This document shows, piece after piece, positions 8,082-15,415 of a DNA stretch of 62,381 nt. How positions within the stretch are numbered: the stretch's first letter is position 1; each line of letters begins with the position of its first letter. The translations under genes were made by a program, and so were the position numbers. The notes beneath the pieces are model-generated. The model saw only the letters and a program-made list of their open reading frames with translations, made no database searches and was not told the DNA's origin. Where the stretch lies: NCBI GenBank assembly GCA_031963005.1, contig JASSUL010000013.1:1-62381 (forward strand). Direction: 5' to 3'. Source of the DNA: JASSUD01 sp031963005. Its GTDB lineage: Bacteria > Pseudomonadota > Gammaproteobacteria > Burkholderiales > Burkholderiaceae.

Positions 8082-9917
8082 ATGGAAGGCATTAACTCTC
8101 GTACATCTACTGGGGGTGCTGCACATACTGCTTCTCAACACCCTGCTAGCAGTACTCCCTCGGCTCCAACTCGCGGATCTGCTCCAACGCGCCGATTTGC
8201 GACATGGGCTTCACCGCCTCCATTATCTCCAATAATTGGCAATGCCCCCGCTCCGTCATGGATTCAACAGCCTCCATCATCTCGAATAAATGTCCGTGCA
8301 GGCTCCCCAAGGATATCCAAAAATAGTACCGCAGCTTCTCATCTTCCCTCCTCAACTCCAGGGGCAGCAAAGGCAGCAAAAGAGTTGCACGAAATAGTAG
8401 TAGTGAAAGCAGAAACAATTAAGCAGCTGGAAGAGCTGATTAACATTGAAGAAATGATCAAAAAGCAAAGTGAAAAAAAGTCAGACGGGGTTGATGATGA
8501 ATTAATAAAAGAGCGAGATGAGCAAATACAGAGTTTAAAAGGAAAAGGTATAAAAATAGATGCATTGTCATATTCAAAAAATACCATGCTTCGGGAGGAA
8601 GCTGAAAAGGATCAGGCTGACTTTTTAAAAGAATTTAAAAATGCTCGAAATGATGCAATCACGCAGATTCTAAAAAAAAATATAGATATAAATAAACTAA
8701 CTCTTGAAGAAAAAACTGCTCTTTTGCATACTGCGGCTAAGGAAGGACAGATTGGGATAGTAAAACTTATGCCTCAGGAATTTCTAAAATCCACAAGCAA
8801 TGGAGAGGCGAAAGTATTTAGTCCACTTCACTTTGCAGCCGGAAATGGACATCTTGATATAGTAGAATATCTAGATAAAAGTGGCGTAGATTTAAATATA
8901 CAAAGACGTAAACAGACCCCACTCGATAGCGCAGTTCTAGCCGGACACTCTGAGATAGTTAAATATCTACTTGATAAAAAAGTAGAAATAACATCAAATA
9001 ATATCTTGAAGAGAAATGCACTACATCATGCAGTTAACATTGATATGGAAAGTATAAATGAAAATAGAATTAATATAATTAATATGTTGCTTCAAAATAA
9101 CGCAGATATGAATGCGAAGGATATTGACGGAAGAACTCCGATAGATATTGCAGAAACAAAAGGATTATCCTATTTAATGAATGCAAGCCCGAATAAATCG
9201 GCTTCGACGCATCAAATAGCTTCAACCCAGAGCAATATAATGGATCCTGGGGGTCACACAAGGCCCGAAATCATAACGGGGCAGGCCTCGGTACCACCCT
9301 TAGTAGAACGTACAGCTGCGCCTTATTCTTATGCAACTAGCTCCTCAAATATGTATACAGCGCAACAGCCGCGAAGAAATCGCAATAGACCGGAGGTATA
9401 TGCTCCGCCTATAGAGCATCAACCACAGACGCAGTTCAATGGTGTTGATAGTCGTTCATTTCCCCAAACTGCTTCTTACAACGAAGTGCCAATACGGCAG
9501 CCGCGAAGATATCTCAATAGATCGGAGGTATATGCTCCGCCTATAGAGCATCAACCACAGATGCAGTTTAATGGCGTTGATAGTCGTTCATTTCCCCAAA
9601 CTGCTTCCTACAACGAAGTGCCAATACGGCAGCCGCGAAGAAATCGCAATAGATCGGAGGTATATGCTCCGCCTATAGAGCATCAACCACAGATGCAGTT
9701 TAATGGCGTTGATAGTCGTTCGTTTCCCCAAACAGCCTCCTACAACCAAGGGCCAATACCGCAGCAAGCATATCCCAATAGATATCAGCCATCTTTTAAT
9801 CCAAATTCTGTCGGATCTCAATCATATGCTCCGCCTATCCCACCTAGGCCCTATAACCAAGGGCAAACACCAGCATATGCTCCAAAAACACAATATAACC
9901 CTAGCAAAAAACAGTAA
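8082..9917 (+). CDS. Ankyrin-repeat protein with Pro-rich repeated tail, candidate secreted effector
   Basis: 611 residues from ATG at 8082; GAGGAG precedes it and the same start context is kept in the paralog at 10322. The first 100 residues are Ser/Thr/Ala/Pro-rich with a WASPP...PSWIQQ module, low in acidic residues, like a type III secretion signal region. A charged helical part follows, then ankyrin repeats at about 205-370 (PLHFAAGNGHLDIVEYL, TPLDSAVLAGHSEIVKYLL, ALHHAVN). The tail has three 44-residue repeats at 431-562 and ends in a PPIPPR motif, a class II SH3 ligand pattern. No catalytic domain is seen; binding to host proteins is the likely role. Confidence 0.85.
   Translation: MEGINSRTSTGGAAHTASQHPASSTPSAPTRGSAPTRRFATWASPPPLSPIIGNAPAPSWIQQPPSSRINVRAGSPRISKNSTAASHLPSSTPGAAKAAKELHEIVVVKAETIKQLEELINIEEMIKKQSEKKSDGVDDELIKERDEQIQSLKGKGIKIDALSYSKNTMLREEAEKDQADFLKEFKNARNDAITQILKKNIDINKLTLEEKTALLHTAAKEGQIGIVKLMPQEFLKSTSNGEAKVFSPLHFAAGNGHLDIVEYLDKSGVDLNIQRRKQTPLDSAVLAGHSEIVKYLLDKKVEITSNNILKRNALHHAVNIDMESINENRINIINMLLQNNADMNAKDIDGRTPIDIAETKGLSYLMNASPNKSASTHQIASTQSNIMDPGGHTRPEIITGQASVPPLVERTAAPYSYATSSSNMYTAQQPRRNRNRPEVYAPPIEHQPQTQFNGVDSRSFPQTASYNEVPIRQPRRYLNRSEVYAPPIEHQPQMQFNGVDSRSFPQTASYNEVPIRQPRRNRNRSEVYAPPIEHQPQMQFNGVDSRSFPQTASYNQGPIPQQAYPNRYQPSFNPNSVGSQSYAPPIPPRPYNQGQTPAYAPKTQYNPSKKQ
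9372..9767 (+). repeat. Three 132-bp tandem repeats in ankyrin gene 1
   Basis: Three in-frame copies (9372-9503, 9504-9635, 9636-9767), each coding 44 residues with EVYAPPIEHQPQ and QFNGVDSRSFPQTASYN. Copies differ at few positions, so expansion is recent. Confidence 0.9.
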
Positions 9918-9971
9918 CTCCTAGGATAAGGTTGGAGACAAATTGAGAGGTATTACCCTGGAAGACTATTA

Positions 9972-10134
9972 GAACCTGTTAATAATCATCAAAAATGGGT
10001 TGTGTTGTGCTTCCAAAATCACCCAAAAACGCACCCCAACCTACCATTTTTTGGCATTTTTCGTAGGTTGGGGTGACGAAGGAACCCCAACATTATCACC
10101 TCAAGGGTGATTTTTTGAGATTATGAACACGCTC
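9972..10134. mobile_element. Small inverted-repeat element, family 2 (non-autonomous)
   Basis: 163 bp between direct repeats TTA (9969-9971 and 10135-10137). Ends are imperfect inverted repeats: GAACCTGTTAATAATC on the left, GAGCGTGTTCATAATC on the right complement. The matching site after the second ankyrin gene lacks the element, showing an empty site. TNA target and end sequence suggest mobilisation by an IS5-type transposase; no transposase is encoded. It carries an inner inverted repeat ACCCCAACCTAC / GTAGGTTGGGGT also found in the family 1 elements. Confidence 0.75.
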
Positions 10135-10209
10135 TTAGAAGGGAGTGGAGGATATCCCCAAGCAAACAATGGAAAGGCGTTTGCCTACTTTAAAAAGGAG
10201 AAGGGCTAT

Positions 10210-10270
10210 TTCGTAAAATAGTCCTATTTTGCGTTTGGCTGGCAAAAGAAAAACCATTTTTCCATATAGT
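10210..10270 (+). promoter_or_regulatory. Degenerate hrpII-type box with -10 ahead of ankyrin gene 2
   Basis: TTCG (10210-10213), 16 bases, TGCG (10230-10233), 31 bases, TATAGT (10265-10270). Same layout as 7970-8030, but the second half-site has one change (TTCG to TGCG) while the -10 is closer to consensus. The dyad AAAATAG-TC-CTATTTT is kept. The shared upstream stretch with the first copy spans roughly 170 bases. Confidence 0.45.
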
Positions 10271-10321
10271 GGGGTTGTTTATGAGTAAGGAGCAATAATT
10301 TTTGCAATAGAGGGGCTAGAC

Positions 10322-12247
10322 ATGGAACGCATTAACTCTCATAGACCTATTGAGGGTGCTGCATCTAATGCTTCTCAGCCCTCTGCTCACAGTACTCCAT
10401 CTGGTCCAACTCGCCGCTCAGCGACATGGGCTTCGCCGCTTTCATCATCTCCAATAAGGGGCAATGCCTCTGCTAGAGTTCCAAAAGCTGCTCCGTCATG
10501 GATTCAACAGCCTACTTCCTCTCCTACCTCGGCTTCAAACGCAGCGAAAGAGTTGCACAACAACGACTCTGCTCCAGCTCGCCGCTCAGCGACATGGGCT
10601 TCACCGCCTCCATCATCTCCAATAAAGGGTGATGCCTCCGCTCGAGCTCCCAAACCTGTTCCGTCATGGATTCAACAGCATCCCTCGGCTCCAAACGCCA
10701 CAAAAGAGTTGCATAACAATGATTCTGGTCCAGCTAATCGATCAGTGGCATGGGCGTCACCGCCTTTATCATCTCCAATAATGGTCGATGTAAGCCCCCT
10801 AAGGATATCCAAAAAGAAGACCGTAGCTTCTCAACTTCCCTCATCTCCCGCTTCTACTCCAAACGCAGCAAAAGAGTTGCACAAAATAGCATTTGAAGCA
10901 AAAGAAGTTAAGGGTCTGGAAAGACTAATTAATACTGAAAGAAGTATCAAAAATATAAGCGGAGATATAAATCATGAAATAAAAAGAAAAGAAGAGAAAG
11001 AAGAAACAAAAACAAAAATCATAGAAAAAATGAAAGACTTAGAGGGAAATGAAAAAGACTTAGAGAAAAATAAAAAATTCTTAGAAAATATTGAAAAAGA
11101 CTTAAAAGATATTGAAGAAGGACTAGATAAACTTAAAAAAGGAATGAGTGTTGCAATAGAGGAGCGAAATGAGAAAATAAAGAATTTACAAAACGAAGGT
11201 ATAAATATAGATCCATTGCCAGATCCGAAAAATTCTATGCTTCGAAAGAAAGCCGAAGAGGATCGAGATGAAATTTTACAAAATCTTAAAAAAAATCGAA
11301 ATGATAAGATCAACCAACTGCTAACAAAAAATATAAATATAAATGAACTAACTGCTGAAGAAAAAAATGATCTTTTGCGTATTGCAGCTCAGGAGGGCCA
11401 GATTGGGATAATAAAACTGATGCCTAAAGAAGACTTGCTAAAATCCATAAAAAATGAAGGGGAGAAAAACCCTAGTCTACTTCACTTGGCGGCTGGAAAC
11501 GGACATCTTGATATAGTAAAACATCTACATGAAAGTGGCGCAGATTTAAATATACGAAGAGGTAGAAAGACTCCACTTGATAGCGCCGTTCTAGGTGGGC
11601 ACTTTGAGGAAGTTAAATATCTACTTGATAACAAAGCAGAAATAATATCAGATGATAGATTTAAGAAAAATGCACTACATCATGCAGTTAAATTGAAAGA
11701 AGAAAATTCAGATGAAATTATTAATAAATTTAAAATAATTAATATATTGCTTGAAAATGGCGCAGAAATGATTCCAGAGGCAAAAGGAATGTCTCATTTA
11801 ATTAACTTGAGAAGCGCCTTCGATAAAAAAGAGGTAGATACACTTTCTTCTTTAATAGAGGAGCAGGCAGATATACATATATTTACTACGGCTGAACAGA
11901 CACAACTATTATTTACAATGGTTAAAGCAAAGAAAGAAGAAGCAGTCAAGGCGCTGTTAGATGAAGGTATAGAATTGGATGTTAAAAGTAAGCATGTTTT
12001 GGAAGAGCTACAATTTACTACTGCTGAACAGGCACAACTATTACTCACAATGGTTAAAGCAGAGAAAAAAGAAGAAGTCAAAGCACTGTTAGATGGCGGT
12101 ATAGAGCTAGATGTTAAAAATCAGCGTGTCTTGAAAGAACTACAAGATGAGATAAGCAACAGGGGCTGGTCAGATATAGTCGAAGCTATAAGCCAGCGCA
12201 TAAAAGAGAATACGCAAACTGTAGGCATAGCAAGTTCGAATAAATAG
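10322..12247 (+). CDS. Ankyrin-repeat paralog 2, C-terminally truncated candidate effector
   Basis: 641 residues; the start context (GAGGGGCTAGAC-ATG) is the same as in the paralog at 8082. The N-terminal third has three copies of the WASPP...PSWIQQ...AAKELH module instead of one. A strongly charged coiled coil lies at about 210-285, then ankyrin repeats (LLHLAAGNGHLDIVKHL, TPLDSAVLGGHFEEVKYLL). Two 44-residue direct repeats at 521-608 begin FTTAEQ and look like diverged ankyrin units. The gene stops at TAG (12245-12247) where the paralog has TCG, losing the Pro-rich tail. Likely product of local duplication, possibly still functional. Confidence 0.85.
   Translation: MERINSHRPIEGAASNASQPSAHSTPSGPTRRSATWASPLSSSPIRGNASARVPKAAPSWIQQPTSSPTSASNAAKELHNNDSAPARRSATWASPPPSSPIKGDASARAPKPVPSWIQQHPSAPNATKELHNNDSGPANRSVAWASPPLSSPIMVDVSPLRISKKKTVASQLPSSPASTPNAAKELHKIAFEAKEVKGLERLINTERSIKNISGDINHEIKRKEEKEETKTKIIEKMKDLEGNEKDLEKNKKFLENIEKDLKDIEEGLDKLKKGMSVAIEERNEKIKNLQNEGINIDPLPDPKNSMLRKKAEEDRDEILQNLKKNRNDKINQLLTKNININELTAEEKNDLLRIAAQEGQIGIIKLMPKEDLLKSIKNEGEKNPSLLHLAAGNGHLDIVKHLHESGADLNIRRGRKTPLDSAVLGGHFEEVKYLLDNKAEIISDDRFKKNALHHAVKLKEENSDEIINKFKIINILLENGAEMIPEAKGMSHLINLRSAFDKKEVDTLSSLIEEQADIHIFTTAEQTQLLFTMVKAKKEEAVKALLDEGIELDVKSKHVLEELQFTTAEQAQLLLTMVKAEKKEEVKALLDGGIELDVKNQRVLKELQDEISNRGWSDIVEAISQRIKENTQTVGIASSNK
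11882..12145 (+). repeat. Two 132-bp direct repeats in ankyrin gene 2
   Basis: 11882-12013 and 12014-12145, each coding 44 residues starting FTTAEQ and containing TMVKA..K and KALLD.GIELDVK. Confidence 0.85.
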
Positions 12248-12378
12248 GCTTCGGCGCATCAAATAGCTTTAACCCAGATAGATATAACCCATCCTGGGAG
12301 CCGCACAGGGCCCAAAATTATAAGGAGGCAAATCATTCCAGATCCCTTCTCCATCAAATCTAGTGACTATAACCAAGG
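12248..12378 (+). pseudogene. Remnant of the lost tail of ankyrin gene 2
   Basis: After the TAG the same frame stays open for about 50 codons and matches the paralog downstream of its residue 372 (HQIASTQ against HQIALTQ, then PG-x-R-x-GP). One C-to-A change (TCG to TAG) separates the two. The match is lost where a small-element fragment begins. Confidence 0.75.
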
Positions 12379-12506
12379 TGATCGGCTTACGATTATCTAA
12401 ATGCAACAATGAAAAGTCAGCGGTACGTATGTTGGGGTTCCTTCGTCACCACCAACCCACCTCCGGCTGGGAGGCATGACGCCGATACAGGGTTTCGAAA
12501 GAAATT
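12379..12506. mobile_element. Fragment of family 1 small inverted-repeat element
   Basis: Matches the right part of the element at 56941-57163 from GGCTTACGATTATCTAA onward and ends in the family terminal sequence CGAAAGAAATT followed by TA (12507-12508). The left end is missing. It replaces the rest of the ankyrin tail. Downstream sequence to about 12590 again resembles that after the first ankyrin gene. The region to 12667 holds no gene. Confidence 0.65.
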
Positions 12507-12667
12507 TAGTAATTCCCCAGATAGTTATCTTGGGATAAGGCGAGAGACCAGTTGAGAGATATTGCCTTGGAAGTCTATTGGAAGGGAGTAGAAGATATTC
12601 CCTCCCTGTTTACATTAAAACCGAGATATCGCTTGTTAAAGTCACCGGCGTAGCATCGTTAATATAT

Positions 12668-14320
12668 CTATAACATCCGGCTTTTAGCTAAAGGCGGGTT
12701 CTTCGAAAAATAGAGCTGAATGCCTCGAAAAATGGCTTCCGCCATACGCTCTCGGTAAGCCGGGGTGCGTAGCTTCGCCTCTTCTTCTGGATTGCTGATA
12801 AAAGCGGTTTCAACGAGTACCGATGGAATATCCGGTGCTTTTAAAACTGCAAAAGCGGCTTGCTCTACAGCGCCCTTATGTAAAGTATTAATTTCGCCAA
12901 TTTCTTTCAGGACGTAAGTGCCGTATCGCAAGCTGTCATTAATTTGCGCCGTGGTGGACATGTCCAATAAAGCACGAGAGATTTCTGCGTCTTTCGTTTT
13001 GATATTGATGCCGCCGATTAAATCCGATGCGTTTTCTCGGTTGGCCATCCATTTAGCGGCGGCACTTGATGCGCCGTGTCTAGAGAGGGCAAATACGGAA
13101 GAACCTCGGGCAGTGGGCGTGATAAAGGCGTCGGCATGAATAGAAACCAGAAGATCTGCACCCACGCGTCGTGCTTTTTGTACCCGTAAATGGAGGGGCA
13201 CGAAATAATCGCCGTCTCGTGTCATTATCGAGCGCATATGGACTTGCGCATCAATTTTGGCACGTAGACGTCGTGCGATGTCTAGTACGACGTCTTTTTC
13301 CTGGGTACCGTGCGCACCAATAGCGCCTGGATCTTCGCCACCGTGTCCAGGATCGATGGCAATCGTGACCAAACGCAAGATGCGGGGAGTATTGGAGCGG
13401 GGAGCCTTGAGTCCAGCTCCTTTTTTTTCTTTCGTTGCGATAGCGAAGGAGGGTGCAGACGTCTCCTTGGTAGCAGGAGAGCGCTCTCCTAGCAACGCAG
13501 CGGCCTTGTCAGAAGCAGATAGGCTATTTGAAGCTATCGAATCTTCTTTGGAGTCCGTAGAGCGCGTATGAGGAGCCGTGGGTGAGGAGTCTGTATATCG
13601 TGCGAAAAACGCTTCACTGTCTTCTGAAGCACGTAGTTTGCGATCAGCGGGATGGGCGGAAAGGGTATTTTTGGCGCTATCCCATTGGGCCTCTTTGTGT
13701 TTCGTTTTTTCTATCAGCTCTAGTAGAGGATCCGGAGCGACCTCAGGGTAGAGATCAAAAACCAGGCGATGGCGATAATGGCCAATCGGGCGAAGCGTGA
13801 AAATTTGAGGATGTACCGTGCCTTTGAGATCAAAGACCAGGCGTACTACCGTGGGAGTAAATTGCCCTACGCGTACACGTTCGATTTGCGGATCATTAGG
13901 CTTGATTTTTGCGACTAAGGCTTTGAGCGTGGGATCTAGTGTGATGGCGTCTAAATCGATAACGATACGCTCAGGATGGTGCAAGGTGTGAGAGGTATAG
14001 TGCAGGGGTTGATCGGATTCAATCGCCACACGCGTGTAATCTTCTGCAGGCCAAACCCGCACTGCGAGAATGGATTTGGCATAAGCTTGCTTAGGAATCA
14101 GTACGCCTAATAAAATGAAAGAGAGTCCTGTGCAGAGGAATTGACGCCGCGAATTAGGGGCCAATTCTTCTACCGACGAGCGAGTTTGCTCACGCTTAGC
14201 AGCGGTTTTGGAGAGGGATATACCCTTTAGTGCAGAGTGTCGACGCTTTAATCGGAGGATGCGCTTGTGATAAGCCCATAAGGCAGATATCCAAGATGAA
14301 CGTAGATGCGAGATTTTCAT
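12668..14320 (-). CDS. amiC: N-acetylmuramoyl-L-alanine amidase AmiC
   Basis: 550 residues. Cleaves the amide bond between MurNAc and the stem peptide to split the septal wall at division. A twin-arginine type signal (SRRQFLCTGLSFILLG, cut after AYA) lies unusually far in, at about 57-82, behind a basic head. An AMIN domain (about 85-195) targets it to the septum; the zinc amidase domain (about 310-540) has DPGHGGEDPG, the Glu in TQEKD, SIHADAF and VETAFISN. It follows tsaE by 77 bases, probably one operon, as in many proteobacteria. Confidence 0.95.
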   Translation of the reverse strand: MKISHLRSSWISALWAYHKRILRLKRRHSALKGISLSKTAAKREQTRSSVEELAPNSRRQFLCTGLSFILLGVLIPKQAYAKSILAVRVWPAEDYTRVAIESDQPLHYTSHTLHHPERIVIDLDAITLDPTLKALVAKIKPNDPQIERVRVGQFTPTVVRLVFDLKGTVHPQIFTLRPIGHYRHRLVFDLYPEVAPDPLLELIEKTKHKEAQWDSAKNTLSAHPADRKLRASEDSEAFFARYTDSSPTAPHTRSTDSKEDSIASNSLSASDKAAALLGERSPATKETSAPSFAIATKEKKGAGLKAPRSNTPRILRLVTIAIDPGHGGEDPGAIGAHGTQEKDVVLDIARRLRAKIDAQVHMRSIMTRDGDYFVPLHLRVQKARRVGADLLVSIHADAFITPTARGSSVFALSRHGASSAAAKWMANRENASDLIGGINIKTKDAEISRALLDMSTTAQINDSLRYGTYVLKEIGEINTLHKGAVEQAAFAVLKAPDIPSVLVETAFISNPEEEAKLRTPAYRERMAEAIFRGIQLYFSKNPPLAKSRML

Positions 14321-14397
14321 GCTGGCGTTGGGGATACTGATATAGGCTAGGGGTTAAGACCGTTTTAAAAACGTGTTTTAAAAATACCGTTTCAAAA

Positions 14398-15117
14398 TTA
14401 TGCGCAAAGATCGAGATATTGCTGGCCGACTTCACTGAACGCTTCGAAGATAATCCATCTACCAGGCGATGCGATAGAAGAGGGATGAGGCGATGGTGTA
14501 GCGCCCTGTAGAGCAGGCGTATCGTCTATAGTGTGCACAGAATGCGCTTCATCGAGCTTGAACGTAAATAGGCAATCTGGAGCAGCGAGTACAGGCTCAG
14601 CTTGTTCTGGCCATTCGATAAGGCAGAGTGCGCCACTGTGTAGGTGATCGCGAAATCCCAGTTCCTCCCATTCCAAAGGATGACTCAAGCGATACAGATC
14701 AAAATGATAAACCGTGAGCATGCCATTGCGTATCGCTAGTGTGTAAGGTTCGAGCAAGGTATAAGTGGGGCTGCGAACTCGTCCTTCGTATCCTAAGCCG
14801 CGCAAGATGGCACGTACTAAAGCGGTTTTTCCCGCACCAAGGGGGCCGCTTAAATGAATGCGCAATCCTGGAAAAAAAGAGGAGGCTGAAGGTGAAGGAG
14901 TCGTGTCTTGCTGCGATGTGCTCGTGCATCCCCCTGAAAAGGCTAAAGACTGCAGGCCAGTTGCTAAACGCTGCCCTAGCGCAACAGTAGCCGTTTCATC
15001 AGGTAGAAAAAGCGGGTGAGAAGACAGTGTCTGTGGTGGCATAGAAGGCTCAGTAAGAGGCCCACGAGAGAAATCCAGAATGGTTTCTGCACGAGGCCTA
15101 TTGGATATTGCTTTCAT
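14398..15117 (-). CDS. tsaE: tRNA threonylcarbamoyladenosine biosynthesis ATPase TsaE
   Basis: 239 residues against about 150 for the family. ATPase partner of TsaB and TsaD in making t6A37 on ANN-decoding tRNAs. Walker A GPLGAGKT lies at about 87-94, followed by RSPTYTLLEPY, HFDLYRL and LIEWPEQ. The extra length is a Ser/Thr/Pro-rich segment before the Walker motif and a C-terminal extension. A later start at MPPQTLSS (about residue 26) is possible. Confidence 0.93.
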   Translation of the reverse strand: MKAISNRPRAETILDFSRGPLTEPSMPPQTLSSHPLFLPDETATVALGQRLATGLQSLAFSGGCTSTSQQDTTPSPSASSFFPGLRIHLSGPLGAGKTALVRAILRGLGYEGRVRSPTYTLLEPYTLAIRNGMLTVYHFDLYRLSHPLEWEELGFRDHLHSGALCLIEWPEQAEPVLAAPDCLFTFKLDEAHSVHTIDDTPALQGATPSPHPSSIASPGRWIIFEAFSEVGQQYLDLCA

Positions 15118-15415
15118 ACCCTATAGAGGGTGGATAAGCTACTCTTTCGAGCAAGCTATATCTTAATATCTACTCAGATGTGCCATTTACACGCATCATT
15201 TCACTTTTTTGCAAACCGTTTTTAACGTTTTTTAGCGTAAAAATGAGTGAGATGATTAGCTCAGTAGGACTGTCGAAAATGCGTAGCAGCGATAGCTAAC
15301 TCAACCTTCCAGTTGTTATAACGGATGCGTTCTTTGTGTGAGTTGTAAGTAGAGCCACAACACTCCCTACCTCAGGGGTTAGGCAGCCTTTCGTTGGCTG
15401 CCTAACTTGATACTT
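15118..15415. other. Gap with 3' hairpin of the WD40 gene
   Basis: Holds no gene. A perfect 11-bp stem GTTAGGCAGCC (15378-15388) / GGCTGCCTAAC (15396-15406) with a 7-nt loop lies just past the WD40 stop on the minus strand; no T-run follows, so it is an mRNA-end hairpin or weak terminator. A short tRNA-like string near 15256 is not a tRNA. Confidence 0.7.

Noticed and set aside
15256..15268. tRNA-like D-arm string TTAGCTCAGTAGG
   Set aside because: No acceptor stem, anticodon arm or T-loop around it.
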